Assembly (NCBI GenBank): GCA_022822365.1
Contig: JAJEBV010000021.1
Span: 62,001-126,000, forward strand
Direction of reading: 5' to 3'
Origin: Thermoanaerobaculia bacterium
GTDB lineage: Bacteria > Acidobacteriota > Thermoanaerobaculia > Multivoradales > Multivoraceae
DNA length: 64,000 bases
Shown: piece after piece, positions 18,089 to 26,185 of the stretch
How positions within the stretch are numbered: position 1 is the first letter of the stretch
Layout of the letters: the number at the start of each line of letters is the position of its first letter
Program-made: the position numbers and the translations under genes
Notes under the pieces: generated by a model
Seen by the model: the letters and a program-made list of their open reading frames with translations, nothing else
The model's database searches: none
Told to the model about the DNA's origin: nothing

Positions 18089-19135
18089 ATGCCGCCGCTC
18101 GTGCAGCTCTCCAACCACCAGCCGTTCCGCGGCATCGGAAGGGGCCTGCTGATCCTGCTCCTGCTGGGCACGGTCACCTTCGCCGCACTCGGCTTCGTCG
18201 GCGACTTCGAGCAGATCCGCGATCTGATCCGGGACTTCAGTCTCCCGACGCTGGCCGTCGTGCTGCTGCTGTCCGCCGTCAACTACTGGCTGCGCTTCGT
18301 TCGCTGGCAGATGTACCTGCGGCAACTCGACGTCCGCCTGAGATGGAGCCGCAGCCTCGCCATCTTCCTGACCGGCTTCCTGCTCGCGGTGACGCCGGGC
18401 AAGGCGGGCGAACTCGCCAAGGCCTGGCTGGCGCGCGAGTTCGGCGGCGGACGGGCGCGCCCGGTCGTCGCCGTCGTCGTCACCGAGCGGCTGCTCGACG
18501 TGCTCGCCGTCCTGCTGCTGCTCCTGTCGTCGGTCTTCGTCTTCGCCGGGCAGCGCTCGTTCGTCGCGCCCATCGTCCTCGTCGCGGCCGGCGCCGTGGT
18601 CGCCGTGGCCTACGGCCCCCTCACGAGACGACTGCTGCCCCTGCTGGCGAAGAGCCGGCTCGCCAGGGGCCGCGCCGCCCTGCTGATCGACATTCATCAG
18701 GCATTCACGAAACTCGTGGAGCCCAGGATGCTGCTCCCGGGCCTCGCCCTCTCCACCGCGGCCTGGGCGGCCGAGGGCATCGGCTGTGCGCTCGTCGTCC
18801 GCCACTACGCACCCTCGGTGCCCGTCCTGGCCTCGGTGTTCGACTACGCGGCCTCCAGCGTCGCGGGCGCCGCCTCGATGATCCCGGGCGGCCTGCTCGC
18901 CGCGGAGGGATCGCTCGTCCTGCTGCTGGAACGCCAGGGCGTCGCTCTCGACGCCGCGATGGCCTCGACCATCATCGTCCGCGCCGCCACCTTCTGGTTC
19001 GCGGTCGCGGTCGGCGTGCTGGCCATGCCCTGGGTGTTGTCGCTACTGCGCCGGCCCCGCCAGATAGACGATCACGAAGACGGCCAGGGCGTAGAGCCCC
19101 ACGTTCACCAGGAAAGGAATGTCGTAAAGGAGTAG
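18089..19135 (+). CDS. Lysylphosphatidylglycerol synthase TM-region/UPF0104 family flippase-like protein
   Basis: A 348-residue integral membrane protein with roughly eight helices. Conserved features of the family are NYWLRFVRWQMYLR, TGFLLAVTPGKAGELAKAW, VTERLLDVLAVLLLL, and the late AASSVAGAASMIPGGLLAAEGSL. Members flip or export lipid-linked compounds or form the membrane part of MprF-like enzymes; no soluble aminoacyl-transfer domain is present. The last 31 codons overlap the 3' end of the convergent UbiA gene by 93 bp. The terminal hydrophilic tail is therefore complementary to the UbiA coding sequence. Confidence 0.82.
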   Translation: MPPLVQLSNHQPFRGIGRGLLILLLLGTVTFAALGFVGDFEQIRDLIRDFSLPTLAVVLLLSAVNYWLRFVRWQMYLRQLDVRLRWSRSLAIFLTGFLLAVTPGKAGELAKAWLAREFGGGRARPVVAVVVTERLLDVLAVLLLLLSSVFVFAGQRSFVAPIVLVAAGAVVAVAYGPLTRRLLPLLAKSRLARGRAALLIDIHQAFTKLVEPRMLLPGLALSTAAWAAEGIGCALVVRHYAPSVPVLASVFDYAASSVAGAASMIPGGLLAAEGSLVLLLERQGVALDAAMASTIIVRAATFWFAVAVGVLAMPWVLSLLRRPRQIDDHEDGQGVEPHVHQERNVVKE

Positions 19136-19927
19136 CTCGGTCGGGTTTCGCTGCTTGGGATTCTCGGCCTTGTGGATCAGGTACAGGTAGCGGAAGATGC
19201 CGAACAGCACGAACGGAACGGTCCAGACCAGGCCGTAGTCGCCGAAGCGCACGACCGTCTCGTCGGCCGTCGTATAGAGGGCGTAGGACAGCAGGGTCGA
19301 CGCCGTCACGACGTTCATCATCTGGTCCAGGAACGTCGGGCTGTAGTGATCGAGAACCGCCCGCTGCTCGCCGGCGTCGGCCGGAAGCAGCACGAGTTCG
19401 TGACGGCGCTTGGAGAAGCCCAGAAACAGCGACAGGAAGACCGTGCAGAGCAGCAGCCAGGCGGACACGGTGACGCCGACCGCGGCCGCTCCGACCACCA
19501 CCCGGATGACGTAGCCGCTCGCGAGCACCATCACGTCGACGATCACGATCTCCTTCAGCCAGAGGCTGTAGAGCAGGTTCGCCAGCAGGTAGAGGCCGAC
19601 CAGCAGCGCGGTCTCCCGGTTGAGCGTCCAGGCCGCGATCAGCGCGGCGGCGGCCAGCGCCGCGCACGCCGCTGCGGCCGGCGCCGTGCCCAAAGCGCCG
19701 GACGCCACCGGCCGCAACCGCTTCCGGGGATGGCGGCGGTCCTGCTCGCGGTCGCGCAGGTCGTTGAACAGGTAGACGGCGCTGGCCGCGGCGCAGAACG
19801 CGACGAAGGCGATCGCGGAAGCCTCCATCGTGCCGCGATCCAGGAGGCTGCCGGCGAACGTCGCCGGAGCAAGAACGAACACGTTCTTGCTCCACTGCGC
19901 CGGCCGCAGCGACCTGAAGAGCGGCAC
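19043..19927 (-). CDS. UbiA-family decaprenyl-phosphate phosphoribosyltransferase-like protein
   Basis: A 294-residue UbiA-superfamily membrane prenyltransferase. The first Asp-rich motif is NDLRDREQDRRHPRKRLRP and the second is in DVMVLASGYVIRVVVGA. LRPAQWSKNVFVLAP and FSKRRHEL are typical of the DPPR synthase branch, which moves phosphoribose from PRPP to a polyprenyl phosphate as the first step of decaprenyl-phospho-arabinose or similar sugar carriers. It is last in a minus-strand run after the OFA transporter (7-nt gap). No epimerase genes are nearby, so the final product is unclear. Confidence 0.85.
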   Translation of the reverse strand: MPLFRSLRPAQWSKNVFVLAPATFAGSLLDRGTMEASAIAFVAFCAAASAVYLFNDLRDREQDRRHPRKRLRPVASGALGTAPAAAACAALAAAALIAAWTLNRETALLVGLYLLANLLYSLWLKEIVIVDVMVLASGYVIRVVVGAAAVGVTVSAWLLLCTVFLSLFLGFSKRRHELVLLPADAGEQRAVLDHYSPTFLDQMMNVVTASTLLSYALYTTADETVVRFGDYGLVWTVPFVLFGIFRYLYLIHKAENPKQRNPTELLLYDIPFLVNVGLYALAVFVIVYLAGPAQ

Positions 19928-19934
19928 GAAGCGG

Positions 19935-21248
19935 TCAGCCGCGGCCGGAAACGGGGATCCCGAACTCGCGGAGGGTGCCCTCGAGCGTCGGCCGTCCCAG
20001 GCGCATCCGGTCGTCGGTCAGCAGGTAGGAGAAGAGGAAGCCGCCCCCCAGCATGAGGATCCCGACCAGGAAGCAGTACATGACCGCGCGGTCGGGGTAG
20101 CCGTCCTTGAGGTAGCCCAGGTAGACAGGACCGACGATTCCGGCGGCCGCCCAGGCGGTGAGCACGGCGCCGTAGATCGAGGACATCTTTCGCGAACCGA
20201 ACACGTCCAGAACGAAGGGCGGCATCGTGGCGAACCCGCCGCCGAAGCAGAGCAGCACGTAGCAGACGAGGATCGAGAAGATCCACGGATTCGTCTCGGT
20301 CATCAGCACGCCGAACACGACCATCTGGCTCGCGAGCAGGATCCGGAACACCTTCACCCGGCCGATGCGGTCCGACAGCAGGCCCCAGAACAGTCTCCCC
20401 ACGCCGTTGCACAGCGAACTGATCGCGATCAGCGTGGCCCCGTACTCCGCCAGGGTCGCCGGCTCGAGCGAGGGGTCGGAAAGGCCCCAGACCTCCTGGA
20501 GCAGCTCCGACTGGAAGCTGATCACCGTGATGCCGGCCGCGATGTTGAAGAAGAAGACGATCCACATGAACACGAACTGCTGGGAACCGAGGTAGGTCCT
20601 GACCGCCGTGTCGTCTTCCGCGGGCGCCGTCTCCGCGGCGGGCCCGGCGACGGACTTCACCAGATCCGAGGGAACGGGCGGATCGCTCAGCAGCAGGCTG
20701 CAGGGGATCAGGAGGCAGGCGAACGTGATGCCGAGCCAGAGGAACACCTCGGACAGGTCCTCGCCCGTGCGCAGCACCAGCAAGGGCGCGAGTCCCTTGC
20801 TGAGCAGAAAGGCGCCGACGCCAAAGCCCATGACGACGATCCCGGTGACCAGTCCCTTGTGGTCCGGGAACCACTTGGCCACCGTCGCGACCGGCGTCAC
20901 GTAGCCCAGTCCGATGCCGGCGCCGCCGATCACGCCATAGCCGATGTAGAACAGCGGCAGCATGTCCAGCCGGAGGGCGGCTGCCGCGACCAGGTAGCCG
21001 CCCGAGAACAGGATGCTGCCGATCACGGCGAGCTTCCTGGGTCCCAGCCGCGGCAGCACCTGCCCGGCCCAGGCCGCCGACACGCCCAGCGTGAAGATCG
21101 TGATGCTGAATGCCCAGGCCGTCTGCGAGAAGGTCCAGCCCGCCTGCCGGACCAGCATCGTCTGGAAAAAGCTCCAGGCGTAGACGGTGCCGAAGCACAA
21201 CTGGAGCGTCGTGCAGAGCAGCGCGATGACGACTCTCGGTACCCGCAC
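19935..21248 (-). CDS. OFA-family major facilitator transporter
   Basis: A 437-residue MFS transporter with 12 predicted helices. GIGLGYVTPVATVAKWF and PDHKGLVTGIVVMGFGVGA match the signature of the oxalate/formate antiporter family, whose members also carry other monocarboxylates. It lies 6 nt after the membrane sensor gene. It forms a run of periplasmic binding protein, sensor, transporter and prenyltransferase. The ligand cannot be read from sequence. Confidence 0.85.
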   Translation of the reverse strand: MRVPRVVIALLCTTLQLCFGTVYAWSFFQTMLVRQAGWTFSQTAWAFSITIFTLGVSAAWAGQVLPRLGPRKLAVIGSILFSGGYLVAAAALRLDMLPLFYIGYGVIGGAGIGLGYVTPVATVAKWFPDHKGLVTGIVVMGFGVGAFLLSKGLAPLLVLRTGEDLSEVFLWLGITFACLLIPCSLLLSDPPVPSDLVKSVAGPAAETAPAEDDTAVRTYLGSQQFVFMWIVFFFNIAAGITVISFQSELLQEVWGLSDPSLEPATLAEYGATLIAISSLCNGVGRLFWGLLSDRIGRVKVFRILLASQMVVFGVLMTETNPWIFSILVCYVLLCFGGGFATMPPFVLDVFGSRKMSSIYGAVLTAWAAAGIVGPVYLGYLKDGYPDRAVMYCFLVGILMLGGGFLFSYLLTDDRMRLGRPTLEGTLREFGIPVSGRG

Positions 21249-21254
21249 CCGGCG

Positions 21255-21995
21255 CTACTCCGTGCCGGACGTGCCCGCCGGCAGGCCCCGGCCGCCGCCC
21301 TGGCGCGACACGTGAAGGAACAGCCGCGCCAGGTGGCCCACTTCGTCGTCGCGCGCCAGGATGTCCCGCTCGCCGAGCTCGTCGTTCTCTCCGTCCTTCG
21401 CCAGTTCCACCGCGTAGGCGAGCAGTTCGCCCAGCGGCTTCGCGGCCAGATTGACGAACCAGATCGAGGCCAGCACGGCGATGAGGAGCATGACGCTGAT
21501 CAGGTAGACCTGCTGGCCGATCGCCCGCTGGATCTTGAGGGCGACGACGTCGAGGTCCATGCCGACGTGGACGGTCCCGGCGACTCCGGCCAGGATCGGG
21601 CTGCCGACCTCGATGAAGTCGCCCATCCCGGGCAGGCTCCGTTCAACCGGCGCCGTGTTGCTGTGTTCGCTCTCCAGAATCTCCTCGGGGATGCCGGGCA
21701 CGAAGGTGTGCGCCAGGAACTCGCCCGTCTCGCTGGTGATGTAGATGTAGCGAATGCCCTGAACCTCGAGAAACTGGTCGACGAGCGACTGCAGCGTCGC
21801 GAGATTCTGGTTCAGGAGAATGCCGGCGCTCGAGTCCGCGATCGTCTTGGCGATGTTCTGGGTGTTGACCTCGTACTCCGCCGACAACTCGGTGTCGACG
21901 GTGTAGATGCAGAGAATGGAGGTCGACAGGACGATCAGGCCGAAGACGGCGAAGATGCCGAACCTCGTCCACTTGAACAGCCTGCGGATTCTCAT
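21255..21995 (-). CDS. Membrane sensor with periplasmic domain and HAMP-like segment, no output domain
   Basis: A 246-residue protein: one N-terminal helix (FGIFAVFGLIVLSTSILCIY), a periplasmic sensor domain of about 130 residues, a second helix (VYLISVMLLIAVLASIWFV), and a HAMP-like linker NLAAKPLGELLAYAVELAKDG. It stops about 40 residues later with no kinase, cyclase or methyl-accepting domain. Its ATG is 1 nt after the binding-protein stop codon. The arrangement suggests it senses the ligand-loaded binding protein and signals through a partner encoded elsewhere, or regulates the adjacent transporter. That role is inference. Confidence 0.7.
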   Translation of the reverse strand: MRIRRLFKWTRFGIFAVFGLIVLSTSILCIYTVDTELSAEYEVNTQNIAKTIADSSAGILLNQNLATLQSLVDQFLEVQGIRYIYITSETGEFLAHTFVPGIPEEILESEHSNTAPVERSLPGMGDFIEVGSPILAGVAGTVHVGMDLDVVALKIQRAIGQQVYLISVMLLIAVLASIWFVNLAAKPLGELLAYAVELAKDGENDELGERDILARDDEVGHLARLFLHVSRQGGGRGLPAGTSGTE

Positions 21996-21996
21996 C

Positions 21997-23358
21997 TCAG
22001 CCGAACCTGGCGCCCCAGTCGTCGAGCGGAACGAACCGGCCGTCCTCGACGACGGTGTGGTAGACGCTCTGGAGCCCCTGACGCCGGTCGGGACCGAACG
22101 ACACGCGTTCGCTGATCCCGAGGTCGAAGTCCTCGATCGAGAAGATCGCCTCCTCCAGCCCGGCCCGGTCCGGGTTCGGCCCCAGCCGCCGCAGAATCTC
22201 TCCCATCAGCTTGGCGTTCAGGAATCCCTCGAGGCTGCCGAAGCTGTGCGGGAACGGCGCGTACTCCTCCTGCACCAGGTCGGCCGGCACCTGGGGGTCG
22301 TAGCGCGCCATCAGGTCCCGATACTCCTGGACCGCCGGGATCGAGGTGTCCTCGTAGCTGGGGACGACCTGGGAGTTGATCAACTGCCGGGTGTATCTCT
22401 CGGCGTCATCCTGCCCCTCGGTCAGGAGCTTCAGGAGGTTCTCGCTGCCGACGAAGGAGAGGTTGGCGATCGGCACCTCAAGCCCGAGGTCGACGGCGTC
22501 GCGCGCGAACGCGGCGCAGGCGGCGTACGCGCCGATGCAGATGACGGCGTCCGGCGAAACGCCCTGCAGGATCTCGACCTGCTTTCTCATGCTGCCGGTG
22601 AACTTCTCGCCGCGGCTGTAGGTCGCCTCGCCGGCGAGCCGCTCGCCGTGCTTGTCCAGTGCCGCCCTGACGCCGGCCCAGCCGCTCCGGCCGTAGGCGT
22701 CGATCTGGTAGAAGACGGCGATTCGCCGCCTGCCGATCTGCACGAGATTGTCGACCAACCCCGCCGTCTCCTGGTTGTAGGAGGCTCGCAGGTTGAACGC
22801 GAACTCGCCGTAGGGCGGCTCCCGTTGCGGCTGGGCGCCGGTGAACGGGAAGAACAGGAAGATCTTCTCGTCCTGGAACTTCTTGAGGATCGGGAGGACC
22901 CGGGTGACGGTCGGCGTCCCGACGTAGCCGAAGAGGGAGAACACCTTGTCCTCCAGCATCAGCCTCATCGTGTTCTGGACGCAGGGATCGGGCTGATAGC
23001 CGTCGTCGTACAACCTCAGGCTGACCTTGCGGCCCTCGATGCCGCCGTTCTCGTTCACGTGGTTGAAGTACGCCATGGCGCCACGGTAGAGCTCCGTGCC
23101 GAGCCCCCGGGACGGACCCGAGAAGGCGGCGGACACGCCGAGAACGATCTCTTCGTCCGTGGCGCCCCGACCTTCCGCCCGGTCCGACGACTCGGCCTCG
23201 GAGCCTCCGGATTCCTGGCCGCGGCCCGCGACCAGCGCCGAGGCGGTGAAGGGAGCGACGAGCAGCGCGGCCAGACCGGACCGCATCAGGGACTTCCTGG
23301 TGACCAGCGGACCCCACTTGCCGTCAGGCGAAGCTTCCGGTTCGAGACTGCATTGCAT
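21997..23358 (-). CDS. Periplasmic Leu/Ile/Val-binding-type (type I) substrate-binding protein
   Basis: A 453-residue exported protein with an N-terminal signal region (SLMRSGLAALLVAPFTASALV). It has the branched-chain amino acid/urea-type periplasmic binding fold: VLGVSAAFSGPSRGLGTELYRG, YFNHVNENGGIEGRKV, and LYDDGYQPDPCVQNTM. The ATG at 23358 has a strong ribosome-binding site, GGAAGAGGAGG, just upstream, so the longer open frame is not used. No ABC permease or ATPase lies nearby. A sensor and an MFS transporter follow instead, so it may act in signalling. Confidence 0.85.
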   Translation of the reverse strand: MQCSLEPEASPDGKWGPLVTRKSLMRSGLAALLVAPFTASALVAGRGQESGGSEAESSDRAEGRGATDEEIVLGVSAAFSGPSRGLGTELYRGAMAYFNHVNENGGIEGRKVSLRLYDDGYQPDPCVQNTMRLMLEDKVFSLFGYVGTPTVTRVLPILKKFQDEKIFLFFPFTGAQPQREPPYGEFAFNLRASYNQETAGLVDNLVQIGRRRIAVFYQIDAYGRSGWAGVRAALDKHGERLAGEATYSRGEKFTGSMRKQVEILQGVSPDAVICIGAYAACAAFARDAVDLGLEVPIANLSFVGSENLLKLLTEGQDDAERYTRQLINSQVVPSYEDTSIPAVQEYRDLMARYDPQVPADLVQEEYAPFPHSFGSLEGFLNAKLMGEILRRLGPNPDRAGLEEAIFSIEDFDLGISERVSFGPDRRQGLQSVYHTVVEDGRFVPLDDWGARFG

Positions 23359-23448
23359 AAAGGTCCTCCTCTTCCGTTGGCCTGCTCGGACATTATCGCC
23401 ATTCGCCGGACCGCCGGACTGCCGGACCGCTAGGATGCGCCTTCTGGC

Positions 23449-24993
23449 ATGAAGAACGGCCTGAAGAAGGTACTCGTCGCCAACCGCGGCGAGATCGCGG
23501 TGCGGGTGATCCGGGCACTCCGCGAACGCGGCATCGTCTCGGTCGCCGTCTACTCGGAGGCGGACCGCGCCGGTCTCGCCACGCAGATGGCGGACGAGGC
23601 CCACTGCATCGGCCCCGCGCCCTCGATCGAGAGCTATCTTCAGGCCGGGAAGATCGTCGACCTCGCCGCGGCCGTCGGCGCCGACGCGATCCACCCAGGC
23701 TACGGCTTCCTGTCCGAGAACGCCGGGTTCGCGCGCCTCTGCGAGGAACGCGGCATCGCCTTCATCGGGCCGCCCTCCGCGGCGATCGCCGCGATGGGTT
23801 CGAAGATCGAGAGCCGGCGCCTGATGACCGCCGCCGGCGTACCCATCGTGCCGGGGGGCACCGACCCCCTGGCCTCCGCCGCAGCGGCTCGCGAAGCGGC
23901 AAGCGAGATCGGCTATCCGGTCATGCTCAAGGCTTCCGCCGGCGGCGGCGGCAAGGGAATGCGGCTGGTGCGCGAGGAAAGCGAACTCGAAGCGGCATTC
24001 CGGGGAGCGACCTCGGAGGCCGGCGCCAGCTTCAACGACGCCTCGGTCTACATCGAGCGCTTCGTCGAGCGGCCGCGCCACGTCGAGATCCAGGTGCTCG
24101 GCGACCGCCACGGCCGGATCGTCTCCCTCGGCGAACGGGAGTGCTCCCTGCAACGAAGGCACCAGAAGGTCGTCGAAGAGGCGCCGTCGCCCGCCGTCGA
24201 CACGGACCTTCGCCGCCGCATGGGCAAGGCGGCGGTCCGCGCCGCGGCGGCCGTGAACTATGTCGGCGCGGGCACGGTGGAGTTCCTGCTCGATCCCCGG
24301 GGAGAGTTCTACTTCCTGGAGATGAACACGAGAATCCAGGTCGAGCATCCGGTGACCGAACTGGTCACCGGCATCGACATCGTCGCCGCCCAGCTCGACA
24401 TCGCCGCCGGGGAACCGTTGCCGGAGGCGCTGGAGAACGGCCTGGAACCCCGCGGGCACGCGGTCGAGGTCCGCCTGTACGCGGAGGATCCGTTCCGCAA
24501 CTTCGCTCCTTCGCCCGGCCGGATCGAACTGCTCCGACTGCCGGAGGGTCCCGGTGTCCGGAATGACTGCGGCGTGTACGAGGGCGCCGAGGTCACGATC
24601 CACTACGACCCGATGCTGGCCAAGCTGATCGTCTGGGGGAGCGACCGGAACGACGCTCTGGCCCGCCTCAGGCGGGCGCTCGCCGAAACCCGGGTCGAGG
24701 GCATCCGCACCAACCTGCCCCTCTTCGAGCAACTGCTCGAGGACGAGGACTTCACGACGGGCAACATGGACATCTCGATGCTCGATCGCAAGCTCGAGAA
24801 CGGCGAGTTGCGGCCGGCCGCGCCGGACGGCGACGCCCTGGAGGCCGACCTTCCCGTCCTCGCCGCCGTCCTCGCCCACCTCGAGCGGGCCGAGGCGAAC
24901 GGAACCGCGGCCGCGGCCGGCGGCGGCGCCCCGCGGTCGAACTGGCGCCTCGCGGCCCGCCGCGATGCCCGGAGGGCCACGACGTGGAACTGA
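23449..24993 (+). CDS. accC: Biotin carboxylase subunit of an acyl-CoA carboxylase
   Basis: A 514-residue ATP-grasp enzyme that carboxylates biotin with bicarbonate. Motifs include KVLVANRGEIAVRVIRAL, HPGYGFLSENAGFA, the Gly-rich loop KASAGGGGKGMRLV, ECSLQRRHQKVVEEAPSP, FLEMNTRIQVEHPVTELV and DPMLAKLIVWG. It is longer than AccC of E. coli and resembles the biotin carboxylase half of propionyl/methylcrotonyl-CoA carboxylase alpha subunits. The carrier gene overlaps its 3' end by 10 nt. The likely carboxyltransferase partner is at 4149-5750. Confidence 0.93.
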   Translation: MKNGLKKVLVANRGEIAVRVIRALRERGIVSVAVYSEADRAGLATQMADEAHCIGPAPSIESYLQAGKIVDLAAAVGADAIHPGYGFLSENAGFARLCEERGIAFIGPPSAAIAAMGSKIESRRLMTAAGVPIVPGGTDPLASAAAAREAASEIGYPVMLKASAGGGGKGMRLVREESELEAAFRGATSEAGASFNDASVYIERFVERPRHVEIQVLGDRHGRIVSLGERECSLQRRHQKVVEEAPSPAVDTDLRRRMGKAAVRAAAAVNYVGAGTVEFLLDPRGEFYFLEMNTRIQVEHPVTELVTGIDIVAAQLDIAAGEPLPEALENGLEPRGHAVEVRLYAEDPFRNFAPSPGRIELLRLPEGPGVRNDCGVYEGAEVTIHYDPMLAKLIVWGSDRNDALARLRRALAETRVEGIRTNLPLFEQLLEDEDFTTGNMDISMLDRKLENGELRPAAPDGDALEADLPVLAAVLAHLERAEANGTAAAAGGGAPRSNWRLAARRDARRATTWN

Positions 24994-25493
24994 TCGTCGC
25001 CCGCGCCGCGGACGAGGTCCGCGTCGAGGTCCGCGCGGAGGCGAACGGCCACTGGACCGTCGCCGTCGACGACCGCGAATACCGGGTGGACGCCGTGACC
25101 CTGGGACGGCCGGACGTCCTGAGCGTGATCGTCAACGGGCGTCAGGCGACCCAGAGCGTCCGCTCGTTGGGCAACGGCCTCTACGACGTCGACGGCGTCG
25201 AGCTGAGAGTGATCGACCCCCGCTCCCGGGCTCTCGGCGAGGCGACGCAGCAGGGAGCAACGGACACCTTCGAGGCAACCGCCTACATGCCCGGCCGTGT
25301 GGTGGCCGTGCTCGCGGCCGAGGGCGACGAGGTGACCTCGGGGCAGGGCGTCGTCGTGCTCGAAGCGATGAAGATGGAGAACGAGATCCAGTCGGAGATC
25401 GACGGGTGCCTCGAGCAGCTCCTCGTCGAGGTCGGCCAGACGGTCGACGGCGGCCAGCCGCTCTTCGTCGTCGCCGCCGGCGCTGACGCCTAA
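24984..25493 (+). CDS. Biotin carboxyl carrier protein (acyl-CoA carboxylase)
   Basis: A 169-residue protein with a C-terminal biotinyl domain. The biotinylated Lys is in VVLEAMKMENEIQSEI, preceded by AYMPGRVVAVLAAEGDEV, and the N-terminal 80 residues resemble the BT linker domain of propionyl-CoA carboxylase alpha chains. The GTG start lies inside the accC frame. Together accC plus this gene equal one split alpha subunit. Its stop overlaps the convergent DtxR-type gene by 4 nt. Confidence 0.92.
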   Translation: MELIVARAADEVRVEVRAEANGHWTVAVDDREYRVDAVTLGRPDVLSVIVNGRQATQSVRSLGNGLYDVDGVELRVIDPRSRALGEATQQGATDTFEATAYMPGRVVAVLAAEGDEVTSGQGVVVLEAMKMENEIQSEIDGCLEQLLVEVGQTVDGGQPLFVVAAGADA

Positions 25494-26185
25494 CTGGTCG
25501 CTTCCCGCACCAGCACCTTCGACGCCGCCGGAAAGCCCAGGCTGAACTCCCGCGCGCCCGAGACCACCGCAACGCTGCCGGCAGTCTCGTCCCGCGCCGC
25601 CACCTCGACCTGGCTGCCCGGCGCCAGCCCTTCGCGCTCCGCGAAGCGCAGGAACTCGGCGTTCTGGTCCGTCACCCGGACCACCTCGACGACCTGGTTC
25701 AGGGCGCACTTCAGGAGGCTCGGATGATCCACGAGCTCGATGTGACCGTCCGCGCTCGGAATCGGATCGCCGTGGGGATCCACCGAGGGATGGCCGAGCA
25801 TCTCGTCCATCCGTTCGATCATCCGCCCGGAGACGGAGTGCTCGAGCAGTTCGGCCTCCGAGTGGACCTCACTCCAGTCGAAACCCATCACGTTGACCAG
25901 GAAGAGTTCGATCAGCCGATGCCGCCTGAGCACGTGAGTCGCCAGCTTGCGGCCCGCCGGCAGGAGCCGGACGCCGCTGTACGGTTCGTAGGCGACGAGT
26001 CCGGAGTCGGCCAGGGTCTTCATCATCGCCGTGACCGAGGCGGGCGCCACCTTGAGCCGCGCCGCGATCCGACCCATCGGCACGAGCTGCGCGCCCTCCA
26101 GCCGGGCCCCCTGTCCCGCCAGAAACTCGTGCTCCGCCAGGAAGATGCACTTCAAGTAGTCCTCGACGGTGCTACTCGCGCGCAT
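25490..26185 (-). CDS. DtxR/MntR/IdeR-family metal-dependent transcriptional regulator
   Basis: A 231-residue regulator. It has an N-terminal winged helix (MGRIAARLKVAPASVTAMMKTLADSGL), a dimerisation and metal-binding region (RRHRLIELFLVNVMGFDWSEVHSEAELLEHSVS) with the family's His/Glu ligands, and a C-terminal FeoA/SH3-like domain (EVAARDETAGSVAVVSG). Family members repress iron or manganese uptake genes when metal-loaded. Here the start codon overlaps the end of the isopentenyl phosphate kinase gene by 14 nt, so it is probably the last gene of the mevalonate operon. No metal transporter is adjacent. Confidence 0.88.
   Translation of the reverse strand: MRASSTVEDYLKCIFLAEHEFLAGQGARLEGAQLVPMGRIAARLKVAPASVTAMMKTLADSGLVAYEPYSGVRLLPAGRKLATHVLRRHRLIELFLVNVMGFDWSEVHSEAELLEHSVSGRMIERMDEMLGHPSVDPHGDPIPSADGHIELVDHPSLLKCALNQVVEVVRVTDQNAEFLRFAEREGLAPGSQVEVAARDETAGSVAVVSGAREFSLGFPAASKVLVREATS

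Noticed and set aside
23359..24879. Long upstream extension of the periplasmic binding protein gene
   Set aside because: It runs antisense to biotin carboxylase. A strong ribosome-binding site and signal peptide fix the start at 23358.
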